DNA of 64,000 nucleotides from Christensenella sp. UBA5893. GTDB taxonomy: Bacteria > Bacillota > Clostridia > Christensenellales > UBA1242. The stretch spans positions 39,513-103,512 of the forward strand of contig DJER01000033.1 of NCBI GenBank assembly GCA_002431905.1, given 5' to 3'. The notes under the pieces are model-generated. The model saw only the letters and a list, made by a program, of their open reading frames with translations. It made no database searches and had not been told where the DNA came from. Both the position numbers and the translations under genes were made by a program. Shown piece by piece: positions 34,092 through 41,828 of this stretch; positions within the stretch are counted from its first letter, which is position 1, and each line of letters opens with the position of its first letter.

Positions 34092-35915
34092 ATGAAAAAA
34101 CTAAAATTAAGTTTATCAATTGCATCACTTTGCTTGTGCATTGCTGTTTTATGTTTTGGTGTGTTCAGTGCAACAAATGTTTCTTACAACATAGGTGGAA
34201 GCATTAGTTATGAAGTAAATGATGCTTTTGTAAAAATTAACACAAAGGTTTACAAAAATTCAAAAAAATATAATCAAGGTGATTTGGAAATTCTTGCCGA
34301 AGAACTTGCAGACGGAACAACAACAGTTGACAAAGAATCATTTTCCTTGGACAATTCTTTTAATATTGGGGAATATGATTCAACAACTCAAGAATCTTTC
34401 TCGTTTGACCAACTAAATTTAAACTTTTCGTCAACAGACAAGTGTTTTCTTGTTGAAACAGAAGTAAAAAATTTGAGTTCAAGCACAAATGTTTGGGTCC
34501 TTGCTGACTTGGAAAATATTTCAATGCCAGAAAATGTTGTTCAAGGTAACAATGTTATGATTAGGGAAATTTCAAGCAGTTCACCAAAAAAGATGTATTT
34601 TGCAATTAGTATAAAAGACGATAAGTCAAGCGTTGCAACATCAAATTTTAAATTGCAACTAAAAGCAGGAATTGGAGATTACTCATTAACAAGTGAAAAT
34701 CTTTCAAAGGTTAATCTAACTTGGACTGATTCAAATTGGATTGCATCACCAAATGGGAATAATGCAACAGGTTTGTTTGTATTTCCAGAAAGTTACACAA
34801 GTGAAGGACATACAGGTGCGGTTACAGTTGCACAAGGAAATGTTGACACAGAAAATCCATTAAATTCATCAAGTAGTTTTTCAAGTTCACAATTTACAAC
34901 AATTGTTTTGCCAGAAACAATGATACAACCACCAATTGCAGGCTTGTGTATGGTTCCCACATTAACAAGAGTAATTTTGCCAAGTAACTATGTTATGGAT
35001 GTTGCATTCCTTGCAGGAACGGGAATTCATAGTGCAAGAGTGAGAGCATTAACACAATATAGTTATGCATATTGCACAAATCTAGAAAGCGTAAAATTTT
35101 ATGACACAGTGACAAAAATTGAAGTGGGGACAAACTCATTTGCATATTGCTCAAATTTAAAATACTTGTTTATTCCAAAAACTCTAGAAGTTTATAATGT
35201 AGAAAGTAATTTTGAAGGTGATATTGCGGAAGGCGAAGATGAAACAATATTAATTTGCGCATTAAATGGTAATGCTATGAGTCTTGAGAATATTGAAGTT
35301 GACCCAGAGCATAAAAGTTGTTCAACGATTGATGGTGTACTATTTAACAAAGATAAATCTATTTTGGTAAGTTACCCAACTGGAAGAAAAGATAAATTTT
35401 ATGCACTTCCAACAACTGTTAAAAATTTCGCTTTTCAGGCATTCTGGGGAGCAGAGAATTTGGAAGAGGTTGATTTTGGTAAGTATATAACTTGTTTAGA
35501 TAATTGGGCGTTTGGAAATTCGGGATTAAAGCAAGTAATAATTCCGGACCAAGTCACAAGACTTGATGATGATGTGTTTTCTGGTTGTCCAAATTTAGAG
35601 AAAGTAGTGATTGGTAAAAACGTAAGTTATATTGGAGTAGAAGCACTTACATGGTGTCCAAAACTATCTTATATTGAACTAAATTCAGAGGTAGACACAA
35701 TTACGATTAAAAATTCTGCATTTGCAAATGGAAAACCCGGTGAAGGAATAAGTGGAATTGTAGTTTCTTCATTCGCAAGAGTTGCCAAGCAGGCAGGAAC
35801 AACAGTTTACACTTTAAACAAAGGGCAAAATAATATTGAACATATGGACACGTTATCCAGTTATGGTGGCTCATCCTCAGAAGGTAGTGATATATATTTA
35901 TTAACAAAAGCTTAA
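34092..35915 (+). CDS. Secreted BspA-like leucine-rich repeat protein with SipW-type signal peptide
   Basis: 607 aa from ATG 34092 (AAAGGAG upstream). N-terminus MKKLKLSLSIASLCLCIAVL followed by FGVFSATNVSYNIGGSISYE, nearly the same as the giant protein at 18020. Residues about 35-210 form a TasA/camelysin-like region; about 285-560 contain degenerate LRR_5 units (for example NLEEVDFGKYITCLDNWAF and NLEKVVIGKNVSYIG). No anchor. A short relative of the giant protein, next to the peptidases likely to process both. Confidence 0.85.
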   Translation: MKKLKLSLSIASLCLCIAVLCFGVFSATNVSYNIGGSISYEVNDAFVKINTKVYKNSKKYNQGDLEILAEELADGTTTVDKESFSLDNSFNIGEYDSTTQESFSFDQLNLNFSSTDKCFLVETEVKNLSSSTNVWVLADLENISMPENVVQGNNVMIREISSSSPKKMYFAISIKDDKSSVATSNFKLQLKAGIGDYSLTSENLSKVNLTWTDSNWIASPNGNNATGLFVFPESYTSEGHTGAVTVAQGNVDTENPLNSSSSFSSSQFTTIVLPETMIQPPIAGLCMVPTLTRVILPSNYVMDVAFLAGTGIHSARVRALTQYSYAYCTNLESVKFYDTVTKIEVGTNSFAYCSNLKYLFIPKTLEVYNVESNFEGDIAEGEDETILICALNGNAMSLENIEVDPEHKSCSTIDGVLFNKDKSILVSYPTGRKDKFYALPTTVKNFAFQAFWGAENLEEVDFGKYITCLDNWAFGNSGLKQVIIPDQVTRLDDDVFSGCPNLEKVVIGKNVSYIGVEALTWCPKLSYIELNSEVDTITIKNSAFANGKPGEGISGIVVSSFARVAKQAGTTVYTLNKGQNNIEHMDTLSSYGGSSSEGSDIYLLTKA

Positions 35916-35943
35916 AAAAATGTGGCAAATGCCACATTTTTTT
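35914..35943. terminator. Bidirectional terminator between the leucine-rich gene and maf
   Basis: AAAAAATGTGGC / GCCACATTTTTT with an AAAT loop; A and T runs on both sides allow use in both directions. Confidence 0.9.
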
Positions 35944-35956
35944 GTGCTAAAAATTT

Positions 35957-36532
35957 TTATAAAATATTTTCTTGTTTTAATATATCGTGGAGTTTGTGGG
36001 TAGGAATTCCAATAACTGTTGACAAATTACCAACAATTTTTTCAACAAACATTCCAGCGCCACTCTGAATTGCATAAGAACCAGCCTTATCTACATATTC
36101 GCCACTATCAATATATCTTTCTATATCAAGAGTAGATAACTTTTTGAATTTAACTTTTGTTACATCGTGGCAAAGATATTCTCTTGTTCCATTTCTATCT
36201 TGAACCATAACACAAAGTCCAGAAACAACTTTATGCCATTTGCCAGATAACATTGTAAGCATATCTATTGCATCTTCACGAGAATGTGGTTTGCCGAGTA
36301 AATGTTTGTTAATATAAACCATACAGTCACTGCCAATAACAAGTCGATTTCCTTTTGTTCTATTAAAAACATCTTCACACTTTTGTTTTGAAAGTATTTC
36401 GCTTAATTTTTCAAAGTTGACCTTTTGTTGCATATCTTCTTCAATTTCTGGGGCTTTAACTTCAAATTCAATGCCCATTTGTGTTAAAAGTTCTTTTCTT
36501 CTTGGGCTTGTTGACGCAAGTATAATTTTCAT
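35957..36532 (-). CDS. maf: Maf-family nucleotide pyrophosphatase
   Basis: 191 aa. Hydrolyses dTTP/UTP or modified nucleotides to the monophosphate. Motifs: LASTSPRRKELL at the N-terminus, IGSDCMVYI (where most members have GADT), GKPHSREDAI, KAGSYAIQSGAG, and GNLSTVIGIP. GGAGAA precedes the start on the minus strand. The Cys in the acidic motif is a mild deviation. Confidence 0.93.
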   Translation of the reverse strand: MKIILASTSPRRKELLTQMGIEFEVKAPEIEEDMQQKVNFEKLSEILSKQKCEDVFNRTKGNRLVIGSDCMVYINKHLLGKPHSREDAIDMLTMLSGKWHKVVSGLCVMVQDRNGTREYLCHDVTKVKFKKLSTLDIERYIDSGEYVDKAGSYAIQSGAGMFVEKIVGNLSTVIGIPTHKLHDILKQENIL

Positions 36533-36597
36533 AATTTTCTCCGTAAATACAATTTAACATTTTGAATTATGTTTGTCAAATTTTGCATACTAAATGT

Positions 36598-36789
36598 GTG
36601 AGTTATTTTTCATATCATGCAAAGTTGCAATCAAAAATAAAAAGGGGAGAACTAAAGTACTTTGAGTTTGTTGATGAATACCATGGAATAAGTCCAGCAC
36701 TTGTTTTATATTTTACTGACGGCTCAATATTCCCGGTAAGAGATTATATGTTTGAAGATTACTACAAATTTTTGTTTTTTTCACAATAA
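36598..36789 (+). CDS. Small conserved-looking hypothetical protein
   Basis: 63 aa from GTG 36598; a TTG at 36562 would add 12 residues. Compact sequence without Cys after the start, including FSYHAKLQSKIKRGELKYFE and FVDEYHGISPALVLYFTDGS. The coding-like composition, acidic/aromatic pattern and complete frame suggest a real gene, but there is no ribosome binding site. Function unknown. Confidence 0.5.
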   Translation: MSYFSYHAKLQSKIKRGELKYFEFVDEYHGISPALVLYFTDGSIFPVRDYMFEDYYKFLFFSQ

Positions 36790-36796
36790 TTGTTAA

Positions 36797-36903
36797 TGTC
36801 ATTTCGGAACATACTAAAATGCACTGTTAGGGAGAAATTTATTCATCTTTTAGCAGTTGAGATTTCTCATGAGCGGGTTCAAAGACGCCACACTTGAAAT
36901 GAC
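36797..36903. repeat. Interspersed inverted-pair repeat
   Basis: Starts TGTCATTTCGGAAC and ends CACTTGAAATGAC; the middle holds GGAGAAATTT facing GAGATTTCTC. It is two half-units of the TCATTTCGAC...GGAGAAATCTC family in inverted orientation, able to fold into a long imperfect hairpin. The same arrangement occurs at 57814. Confidence 0.75.
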
Positions 36904-36918
36904 CTTTATATTATTATA

Positions 36919-36964
36919 TGTCATTTCAACACTCGCTCCAACATGTGACTTTGGAGAAATCTCA
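36919..36964. repeat. Interspersed repeat half-unit
   Basis: TGTCATTTCAACACTCGCTC ... TTGGAGAAATCTC, one half of the same repeat family, directly after the inverted pair. Confidence 0.75.
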
Positions 36965-36992
36965 TCCACTTTTAAATATCTAATCAAAATGT

Positions 36993-37021
36993 TTGATTTT
37001 TTGTTGTGTTTAGTTTAAAAT
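36993..37021 (+). promoter_or_regulatory. Promoter of the dnaX operon
   Basis: TTGATT, 17-bp spacer, TAAAAT; TAGGAGAAAA precedes the TTG start of dnaX. Confidence 0.7.
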
Positions 37022-37040
37022 AATCGCATAGGAGAAAATT

Positions 37041-38138
37041 TTGTATCAAGCACTTTACAGAAAATATAGACCAAAAACATTTGATGAAGTTGTAGGGCAA
37101 GACCATATCACTCAAACGCTAAAAAGACAAGTTGAAAATGGTAAGATAAATCATGCATATTTGTTTACTGGTTCTCGTGGAACAGGGAAAACAAGTTGTG
37201 CCAAAATTTTTGCCAAAGCAGTAAATTGTTTGCACCCAGTAAATGGTTCGCCTTGTTATGAGTGTGAAGTTTGCAAAGCATTAGAGAATGTAAACAATGT
37301 TGATGTTTTGGAAATTGATGCTGCTTCAAACAACAGAGTTGACGAAATTAGAGATATAAGGGAAAAGGTAAAATTTTTGCCAGTCAATGGAAAGTATAAA
37401 GTATATATCATTGACGAAGTGCATATGCTTACAGAAAGTGCATTCAATGCCTTGCTAAAAACTTTGGAAGAACCACCGGAACATATCATATTTATTTTGG
37501 CAACAACCGAAGTTCACAAACTTCCACAAACAATTCTTTCAAGATGTATGCGTTTTGATTTTCATCTTGTTCCAGAACAAACTCTTATTGAACACTTGAA
37601 AAATATATTCCAAAAAGAGAATATAAAGTGTGAAGAAGATGCATATAACCTAATTGCAAAAGCGGGGCAAGGTAGTGTAAGAGATACATTATCTGTTGCA
37701 GATTGTTTGGTTGCATTTAGTGGTGGCGATGTAAAAACCAAAGATGTCATGGACATTTTGGGGAATTCGGGATATGAAGCAAACCTAAAGATTTGTGGAG
37801 CAATTCAAGGCAAAGATATAGGAACAGCTCTCACAACATTGTCAAATTTGGAAAAACAAGGCAAAAATATGAGTTATGTTGCAAAAGATATAACAATAAC
37901 ATTCAGGAATTTGTTGGTTTGCAAAACTTGCAATGATTCCAAAGTAATGCTTGGTTTTTCAAACGAAATGTATGATGCATATATGGAACTTGCAAACAAG
38001 TTTGAAGTTAAAGACCTTATGGAGAATATGAAGATATTTTCAAGTATTGAGGCGGAACTAAAGTATGCAATTTCTCCAAAAACGTTAATAGAAATAGCAA
38101 TAATCTCTTGCATAAGCGAGAGTGAAAAAAAAAACTGA
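37041..38138 (+). CDS. dnaX: DNA polymerase III subunit gamma (zero-frame product of dnaX)
   Basis: Clamp-loader ATPase. 365 aa from TTG 37041. Domains: AAA+ core with Walker A GSRGTGKTS, a zinc module with C-x-E-C-x-x-C (CYECEVC), Walker B IIDEVHML, sensor I LATTEVHKLPQTI and arginine finger SRCMRFDF; then the collar domain to about residue 355. The zero frame stops at TGA 38136 right after a run of ten A. The next frame is open and encodes the missing tau tail, so this is the short gamma form. Followed by ybaB and recR in the classic order. Confidence 0.95.
   Translation: MYQALYRKYRPKTFDEVVGQDHITQTLKRQVENGKINHAYLFTGSRGTGKTSCAKIFAKAVNCLHPVNGSPCYECEVCKALENVNNVDVLEIDAASNNRVDEIRDIREKVKFLPVNGKYKVYIIDEVHMLTESAFNALLKTLEEPPEHIIFILATTEVHKLPQTILSRCMRFDFHLVPEQTLIEHLKNIFQKENIKCEEDAYNLIAKAGQGSVRDTLSVADCLVAFSGGDVKTKDVMDILGNSGYEANLKICGAIQGKDIGTALTTLSNLEKQGKNMSYVAKDITITFRNLLVCKTCNDSKVMLGFSNEMYDAYMELANKFEVKDLMENMKIFSSIEAELKYAISPKTLIEIAIISCISESEKKN
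38125..38134 (+). promoter_or_regulatory. dnaX: A10 slippery tract in dnaX
   Basis: Ten consecutive A between GTG and CTGA. Transcriptional slippage adding one A, or a -1 ribosomal slip on AAA AAA, joins the gamma frame to the tau-tail frame. dnaX of Thermus uses slippage on A9 and dnaX of E. coli uses -1 frameshifting on A6G, so the mechanism is precedented in this gene. Confidence 0.75.
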
Positions 38139-38530
38139 TTCTAACTCTCAAAAATAATGCAAAGTTAAGAGAAGAGCATTCCCAAAAAGCTAGTAATGAA
38201 CATTTGACGGCAAAAACTCTTTGGGGAAGGCTTGTTATATATTTAAGAGAACATAATCAAGTTATTTTACACATAGTTTGTGGCGATATAGAAAATGTCA
38301 AGTTTGATGGCGACACTTTGATAATTTCGCCCGAACAAAAAAATGTTGTAGATTTGCTGAATGAAAGAAATAATTATGACGAACTAAAAAAAGCACTTTC
38401 ATTTTTGGGGCAAGAAAAATTTGATATAAAACTTGATGAAAGAGTGCAAAAAATTGAAGAAAATATAAAAACATTAAAAAAATATTTTACAAATATAAAC
38501 ATAATAAAAGGAGACAATAAGAATGAATAA
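38126..38530 (+). CDS. dnaX: Tau-specific C-terminal part of DnaX (reached by -1 shift)
   Basis: This frame has no stop from TGA 38123 to TAA 38528, so it is open across the whole A tract. It encodes about 20 linker residues and then LWGRLVIYLREHNQVILHIV, the tau domain IV/V type region seen at the end of Firmicutes DnaX, and a helical tail. It has no convincing start of its own (a TTG at 38204 lacks a ribosome site). The fusion product would be about 495 aa. It overlaps ybaB by 8 bp. Confidence 0.8.
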   Translation, partial: KKKLILTLKNNAKLREEHSQKASNEHLTAKTLWGRLVIYLREHNQVILHIVCGDIENVKFDGDTLIISPEQKNVVDLLNERNNYDELKKALSFLGQEKFDIKLDERVQKIEENIKTLKKYFTNINIIKGDNKNE

Positions 38531-38855
38531 TTTTAGAGGCGGATTTGGTGGTGGATTTGGTGGGGCAAATCTCCAAAACCTTATGAAACAAGCACAAAAA
38601 ATGCAACAAGATATGGAAAAGGCAAAAGAAGAGTTAATAAACACTGATTTTGTTGGCTCTTCTGGTGGTGGAATGGTTGAAGTGACAATCACTGGTGACA
38701 AAAAGGCAAAAGGGGTTAGAATTAAGCCCGAAGTTGTTGATCCAGATGATATTGAAATGCTTGAAGACCTTATCACAAGTGCATTCAATGATGCAGTTGA
38801 CAAGGTAACAAAAGCAGAACAAGAAAAATTACCACAAATGCCACAAGGATTTTAA
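38523..38855 (+). CDS. ybaB: Nucleoid-associated protein YbaB/EbfC
   Basis: 110-aa DNA-binding dimer. Gly/Phe-rich start MNNFRGGFGGGFGG, then NLMKQAQKMQQDMEKAKEEL and VEVTITGDKKAKGVRIKPEVVD-like core. The start overlaps the end of the tau frame and AAAGGAG precedes it. Common partner of dnaX and recR. Confidence 0.95.
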   Translation: MNNFRGGFGGGFGGANLQNLMKQAQKMQQDMEKAKEELINTDFVGSSGGGMVEVTITGDKKAKGVRIKPEVVDPDDIEMLEDLITSAFNDAVDKVTKAEQEKLPQMPQGF

Positions 38856-38858
38856 TTT

Positions 38859-39446
38859 ATGTATATAGAAAGTTTAGAAAAACTGATAAATGCTTTTCGT
38901 TCGTTACCGGGAGTTGGTTACAAAACAGCACAAAGATATGCATATAGCATACTTAATTCAACACAGCAAGAAGCAAAGGATTTTGCCGATGCGATTATTG
39001 AAGCAAAGCAAAAAATCAAGTTTTGCAGTGAATGTGGCAATTTTTCAGAAACTGATGTTTGTGAAACTTGCCTAAAGAAAAATAAACAAATTATTTGTGT
39101 TGTAAAAGAACCAAAAGATGTTGTTGCAATGGAAAAAGTGAAGAACTATGACGGAGTTTTTCATGTTTTGCATGGAACGATAAGTCCACTTGAAAATCGT
39201 GGACCAAACGATATAAGAATAAAAGAATTATTAGATAGAATAAAAAAATATGGAACAAAAGAAGTGATTATGGCAACAAACCCAGATGTTGAAGGTGATG
39301 CCACCGCAATGTATATTTCAAGATTGCTTACTCCACTTGGTGTAAAGGTCACAAGACTTGCACAAGGTGTTAGTATGGGTAGTGAACTTGAATTTGCAGA
39401 TGAAGTTACTCTTACTCGTGCATTAGAAAGCAGAACCAACATATAA
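38859..39446 (+). CDS. recR: Recombination protein RecR
   Basis: Ring-forming mediator of RecFOR gap repair. 195 aa: helix-hairpin-helix LPGVGYKTAQRYAYSIL, zinc finger CSECGNF...CETC, Toprim domain with ATNPDVEGDATAMYI, and the C-terminal RLAQGVSMGSELEFADE. Its partner RecO lies at 54021. Confidence 0.97.
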   Translation: MYIESLEKLINAFRSLPGVGYKTAQRYAYSILNSTQQEAKDFADAIIEAKQKIKFCSECGNFSETDVCETCLKKNKQIICVVKEPKDVVAMEKVKNYDGVFHVLHGTISPLENRGPNDIRIKELLDRIKKYGTKEVIMATNPDVEGDATAMYISRLLTPLGVKVTRLAQGVSMGSELEFADEVTLTRALESRTNI

Positions 39447-39460
39447 TTGTTGGTTTTTTT
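39434..39460 (+). terminator. Terminator after recR
   Basis: AACCAACA / TGTTGGTT with a 6-nt loop and seven T; the recR stop codon lies within the loop. Confidence 0.9.
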
Positions 39461-39473
39461 ATTGCAATTATAA

Positions 39474-39518
39474 TGTCATTTCGACACTTGCTTCAACGTG
39501 TGACCTTGGAGAAATCTC
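39474..39518. repeat. Interspersed repeat half-unit
   Basis: TGTCATTTCGACACTTGCTT ... CCTTGGAGAAATCTC, the cleanest single copy of the repeat family found at 36797, 36919, 57814, 57934, 57986 and 63963. Confidence 0.75.
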
Positions 39519-39580
39519 TTCCTTAAAAATTATTGCCAAAGAATAATATCTAAATTGTTTCATTTTTTATTGTCAAAATA

Positions 39581-39609
39581 TTGAAAATAATTTTGGTGTG
39601 TGGTATAAT
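39581..39609 (+). promoter_or_regulatory. Promoter of typA
   Basis: TTGAAA, 17-bp spacer, TATAAT. A leader of about 80 nt follows, ending in TAGGAAGGAA before ATG 39695. Confidence 0.8.
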
Positions 39610-39694
39610 CAATCGTTATACATAGTATTGAATATATTTAATCAATTTGCACAAGATTGAATATAATTGGTATTTATACATAGGAAGGAAAAAA

Positions 39695-41542
39695 ATGAAA
39701 AACGAAAAAGTAAGAAATGTTGCGATAATTGCCCACGTTGACCATGGTAAAACAAGTTTGGTCAATGAAATGTTAAAACAAGGCAATGTTTTTAGAGATA
39801 ATCAAGTTGTTGAAGATAGAGTTATGGATAGTAATGCAATTGAAAGAGAAAGAGGCATTACAATTTTGTCAAAGAACGCAAGTTGCGAATATAAAGGTGT
39901 AAAAATTAACGTTGTAGACACCCCAGGACACGCTGACTTTGGTGGCGAAGTTGAAAGAGTTTTAAAAATGGTTGATGGTGTTTTGTTGGTTGTTGATGCC
40001 TTTGAAGGCCCAATGCCACAAACAAGATTTGTTTTGGAACATGCACTCGCACTTAACTTAAAGGTTATTGTTGTTATCAATAAGATTGATAGACCGGATG
40101 CAAGACCAGCTGAAGTTGTTGATGAAGTTTTGGAATTACTTATGGATCTTGACGCAAACGAAGAACAACTTGATAGCCCATTTGTATTTGCAAGTGCAAG
40201 AACAGGAAAGGCTTCTCTTGACTATACAAAAGAAGGCGAAAATTTTGTTCCACTTTTTGAAACAATATTAAGCCATATCCCAGCACCAGAAGGAGATATG
40301 AATGCACCATTTAGTATGCTTGTTTCAAGTGCTGAACATAATGACTATGTTGGAAAACTTGCTATTGGAAAAATCACTCATGGACAAGTTAAGGTTGGAG
40401 ATAACGTTGTTGTTTGCAATTACTTTGATAAAACAAAAAATGTAAAGAGCAAAGTCGTTCAATTGTTCACATATCAAGGGTTAAAACGTGTTCAAACAGA
40501 CAAAGCCCTTATGGGAGATATTGTTTGTATTGCAGGTCTTGAAGATGTAAAAATCGGGGATACAATTTGTGGACCAGAAAAAGTTGAACCAGAAGAGTTT
40601 GTTCAAATTGCAGAACCAAGTGTTGAAATGACATTTATGGTAAATGATAGCCCATTTGCAGGGAAGGAAGGTAAGTTTGTAACATCAAGACACTTAAGAG
40701 ATAGATTATATAAAGAAGCCGTAAAAGACTTGTCATTAAGAGTTTCTGACACAAAAACAAGTGATGCATTCACAGTTTGTGGACGTGGCGAAATGCACCT
40801 TAGTATTTTGATTGAAAATATGCGTCGTGATGGATACGAATTTCAAGTTAGTATGCCAAGAGTTAGATTCAAGACAGTAGATGGCAAAAAATGCGAACCT
40901 ATTGACATTTTGACATTGGATGTGCCAGCTGATTGTGTTGGAACAGTTATGAACAAAATGGGTATAAGGAAAGGCGAACTTATCCATATGACACCAAAAG
41001 CATCAAGAATGAAAATGGAATTCTATATTCCAGAACGTGGACTTTTTGGTTTTAAGAGTGAACTCTTAACCGACACAAAGGGCGAAGGAATTATGAGTTC
41101 AGTATTCCATGATTATGAACCATACAAGGGCGAAATTGAGAGAAGAGAATATGGCTCACTTATTGCCTTTGAAACAGGCGAAAGCATTGTATATGGACTT
41201 TTCAACGCACAAGAAAGAGGCGAACTCTTTATTGGACCTGGTGTTCCTGTTTATGCAGGTATGGTTGTTGGAAGAAACCCAAAAGGTGAAGATCTTGTTG
41301 TTAATGTTTGCAAGAGAAAACATTTGTCAAACTGCCGTTCAAGTGCTGCTGATGATGCACTCCGCCTTGAAACTCCAATTGTTATGAGTTTGGAAGATTG
41401 CTTGGAATTTTTGGCTGATGATGAATATTTGGAAGTTACACCAAAAAGCATAAGAATTAGAAAGAAAATCCTTGACCATAATATGAGATTAAGAGAAAGA
41501 GGAAAAATGTTAAGAGGCGAAGGTGAAACAATAGATGAGTAA
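39695..41542 (+). CDS. typA: Translational GTPase TypA/BipA
   Basis: 615 aa from ATG 39695 (AGGAAGG upstream); the longer frame from 39647 has no ribosome site. G motifs: AHVDHGKT, RGITI, DTPGHADFGGEVERV, NKIDRPDARP. EF-G-like domains and the BipA-specific C-terminal domain (around LSNCRSSAADDALRL) follow. Ribosome-associated GTPase involved in 50S assembly and stress adaptation. Confidence 0.97.
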   Translation: MKNEKVRNVAIIAHVDHGKTSLVNEMLKQGNVFRDNQVVEDRVMDSNAIERERGITILSKNASCEYKGVKINVVDTPGHADFGGEVERVLKMVDGVLLVVDAFEGPMPQTRFVLEHALALNLKVIVVINKIDRPDARPAEVVDEVLELLMDLDANEEQLDSPFVFASARTGKASLDYTKEGENFVPLFETILSHIPAPEGDMNAPFSMLVSSAEHNDYVGKLAIGKITHGQVKVGDNVVVCNYFDKTKNVKSKVVQLFTYQGLKRVQTDKALMGDIVCIAGLEDVKIGDTICGPEKVEPEEFVQIAEPSVEMTFMVNDSPFAGKEGKFVTSRHLRDRLYKEAVKDLSLRVSDTKTSDAFTVCGRGEMHLSILIENMRRDGYEFQVSMPRVRFKTVDGKKCEPIDILTLDVPADCVGTVMNKMGIRKGELIHMTPKASRMKMEFYIPERGLFGFKSELLTDTKGEGIMSSVFHDYEPYKGEIERREYGSLIAFETGESIVYGLFNAQERGELFIGPGVPVYAGMVVGRNPKGEDLVVNVCKRKHLSNCRSSAADDALRLETPIVMSLEDCLEFLADDEYLEVTPKSIRIRKKILDHNMRLRERGKMLRGEGETIDE

Positions 41543-41816
41543 TAAACAAAAACCACCAAAAACAGATTTGGAATATAAAAAGTCAGTAAAAAGAGTTTGG
41601 ATAATAATTGGGTGTATGATACCAGTTATTATTGCAACAACATATGTGTTTGGCGTTGTGCTAAAACTCCCAGAATGGCTTGTTATATTTATGAATGTTG
41701 TTTTTAGTGGTTTTGTTTGTTTGATTATTTACCTTATTTTTGATAAAATTGCAAAGAATAAAAAGAAAAAAGAATTGCTAGAAGACAAAGATAAATATGA
41801 CCCATTCAAAGATTAA
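41535..41816 (+). CDS. Small two-helix membrane protein
   Basis: 93 aa, overlapping the typA end by 8 bp. Basic N-terminus, two hydrophobic segments (about 23-45 and 50-69) and a highly charged Lys/Asp tail ending DKYDPFKD. Both ends are predicted cytoplasmic. No family recognised; its position between typA and dnaB suggests co-transcription only. Confidence 0.75.
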   Translation: MSNKQKPPKTDLEYKKSVKRVWIIIGCMIPVIIATTYVFGVVLKLPEWLVIFMNVVFSGFVCLIIYLIFDKIAKNKKKKELLEDKDKYDPFKD

Positions 41817-41828
41817 AAGGAGAAATTT

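Noticed and set aside
36870..36905. tRNA-like T-loop GGTTCAAAGAC in the repeat
   Set aside because: No acceptor or anticodon stem surrounds it; it belongs to the interspersed repeat. No tRNA or rRNA gene was found in the window.
38204..38530. A separate 108-aa gene after dnaX
   Set aside because: It matches the tau tail, has only a TTG without ribosome site, and its frame is open back through the A10 tract; treated as part of dnaX.
37041..38530. dnaX as a broken pseudogene
   Set aside because: Both frames are intact and the shift lies on a homopolymer known to be slippery in dnaX of other bacteria.
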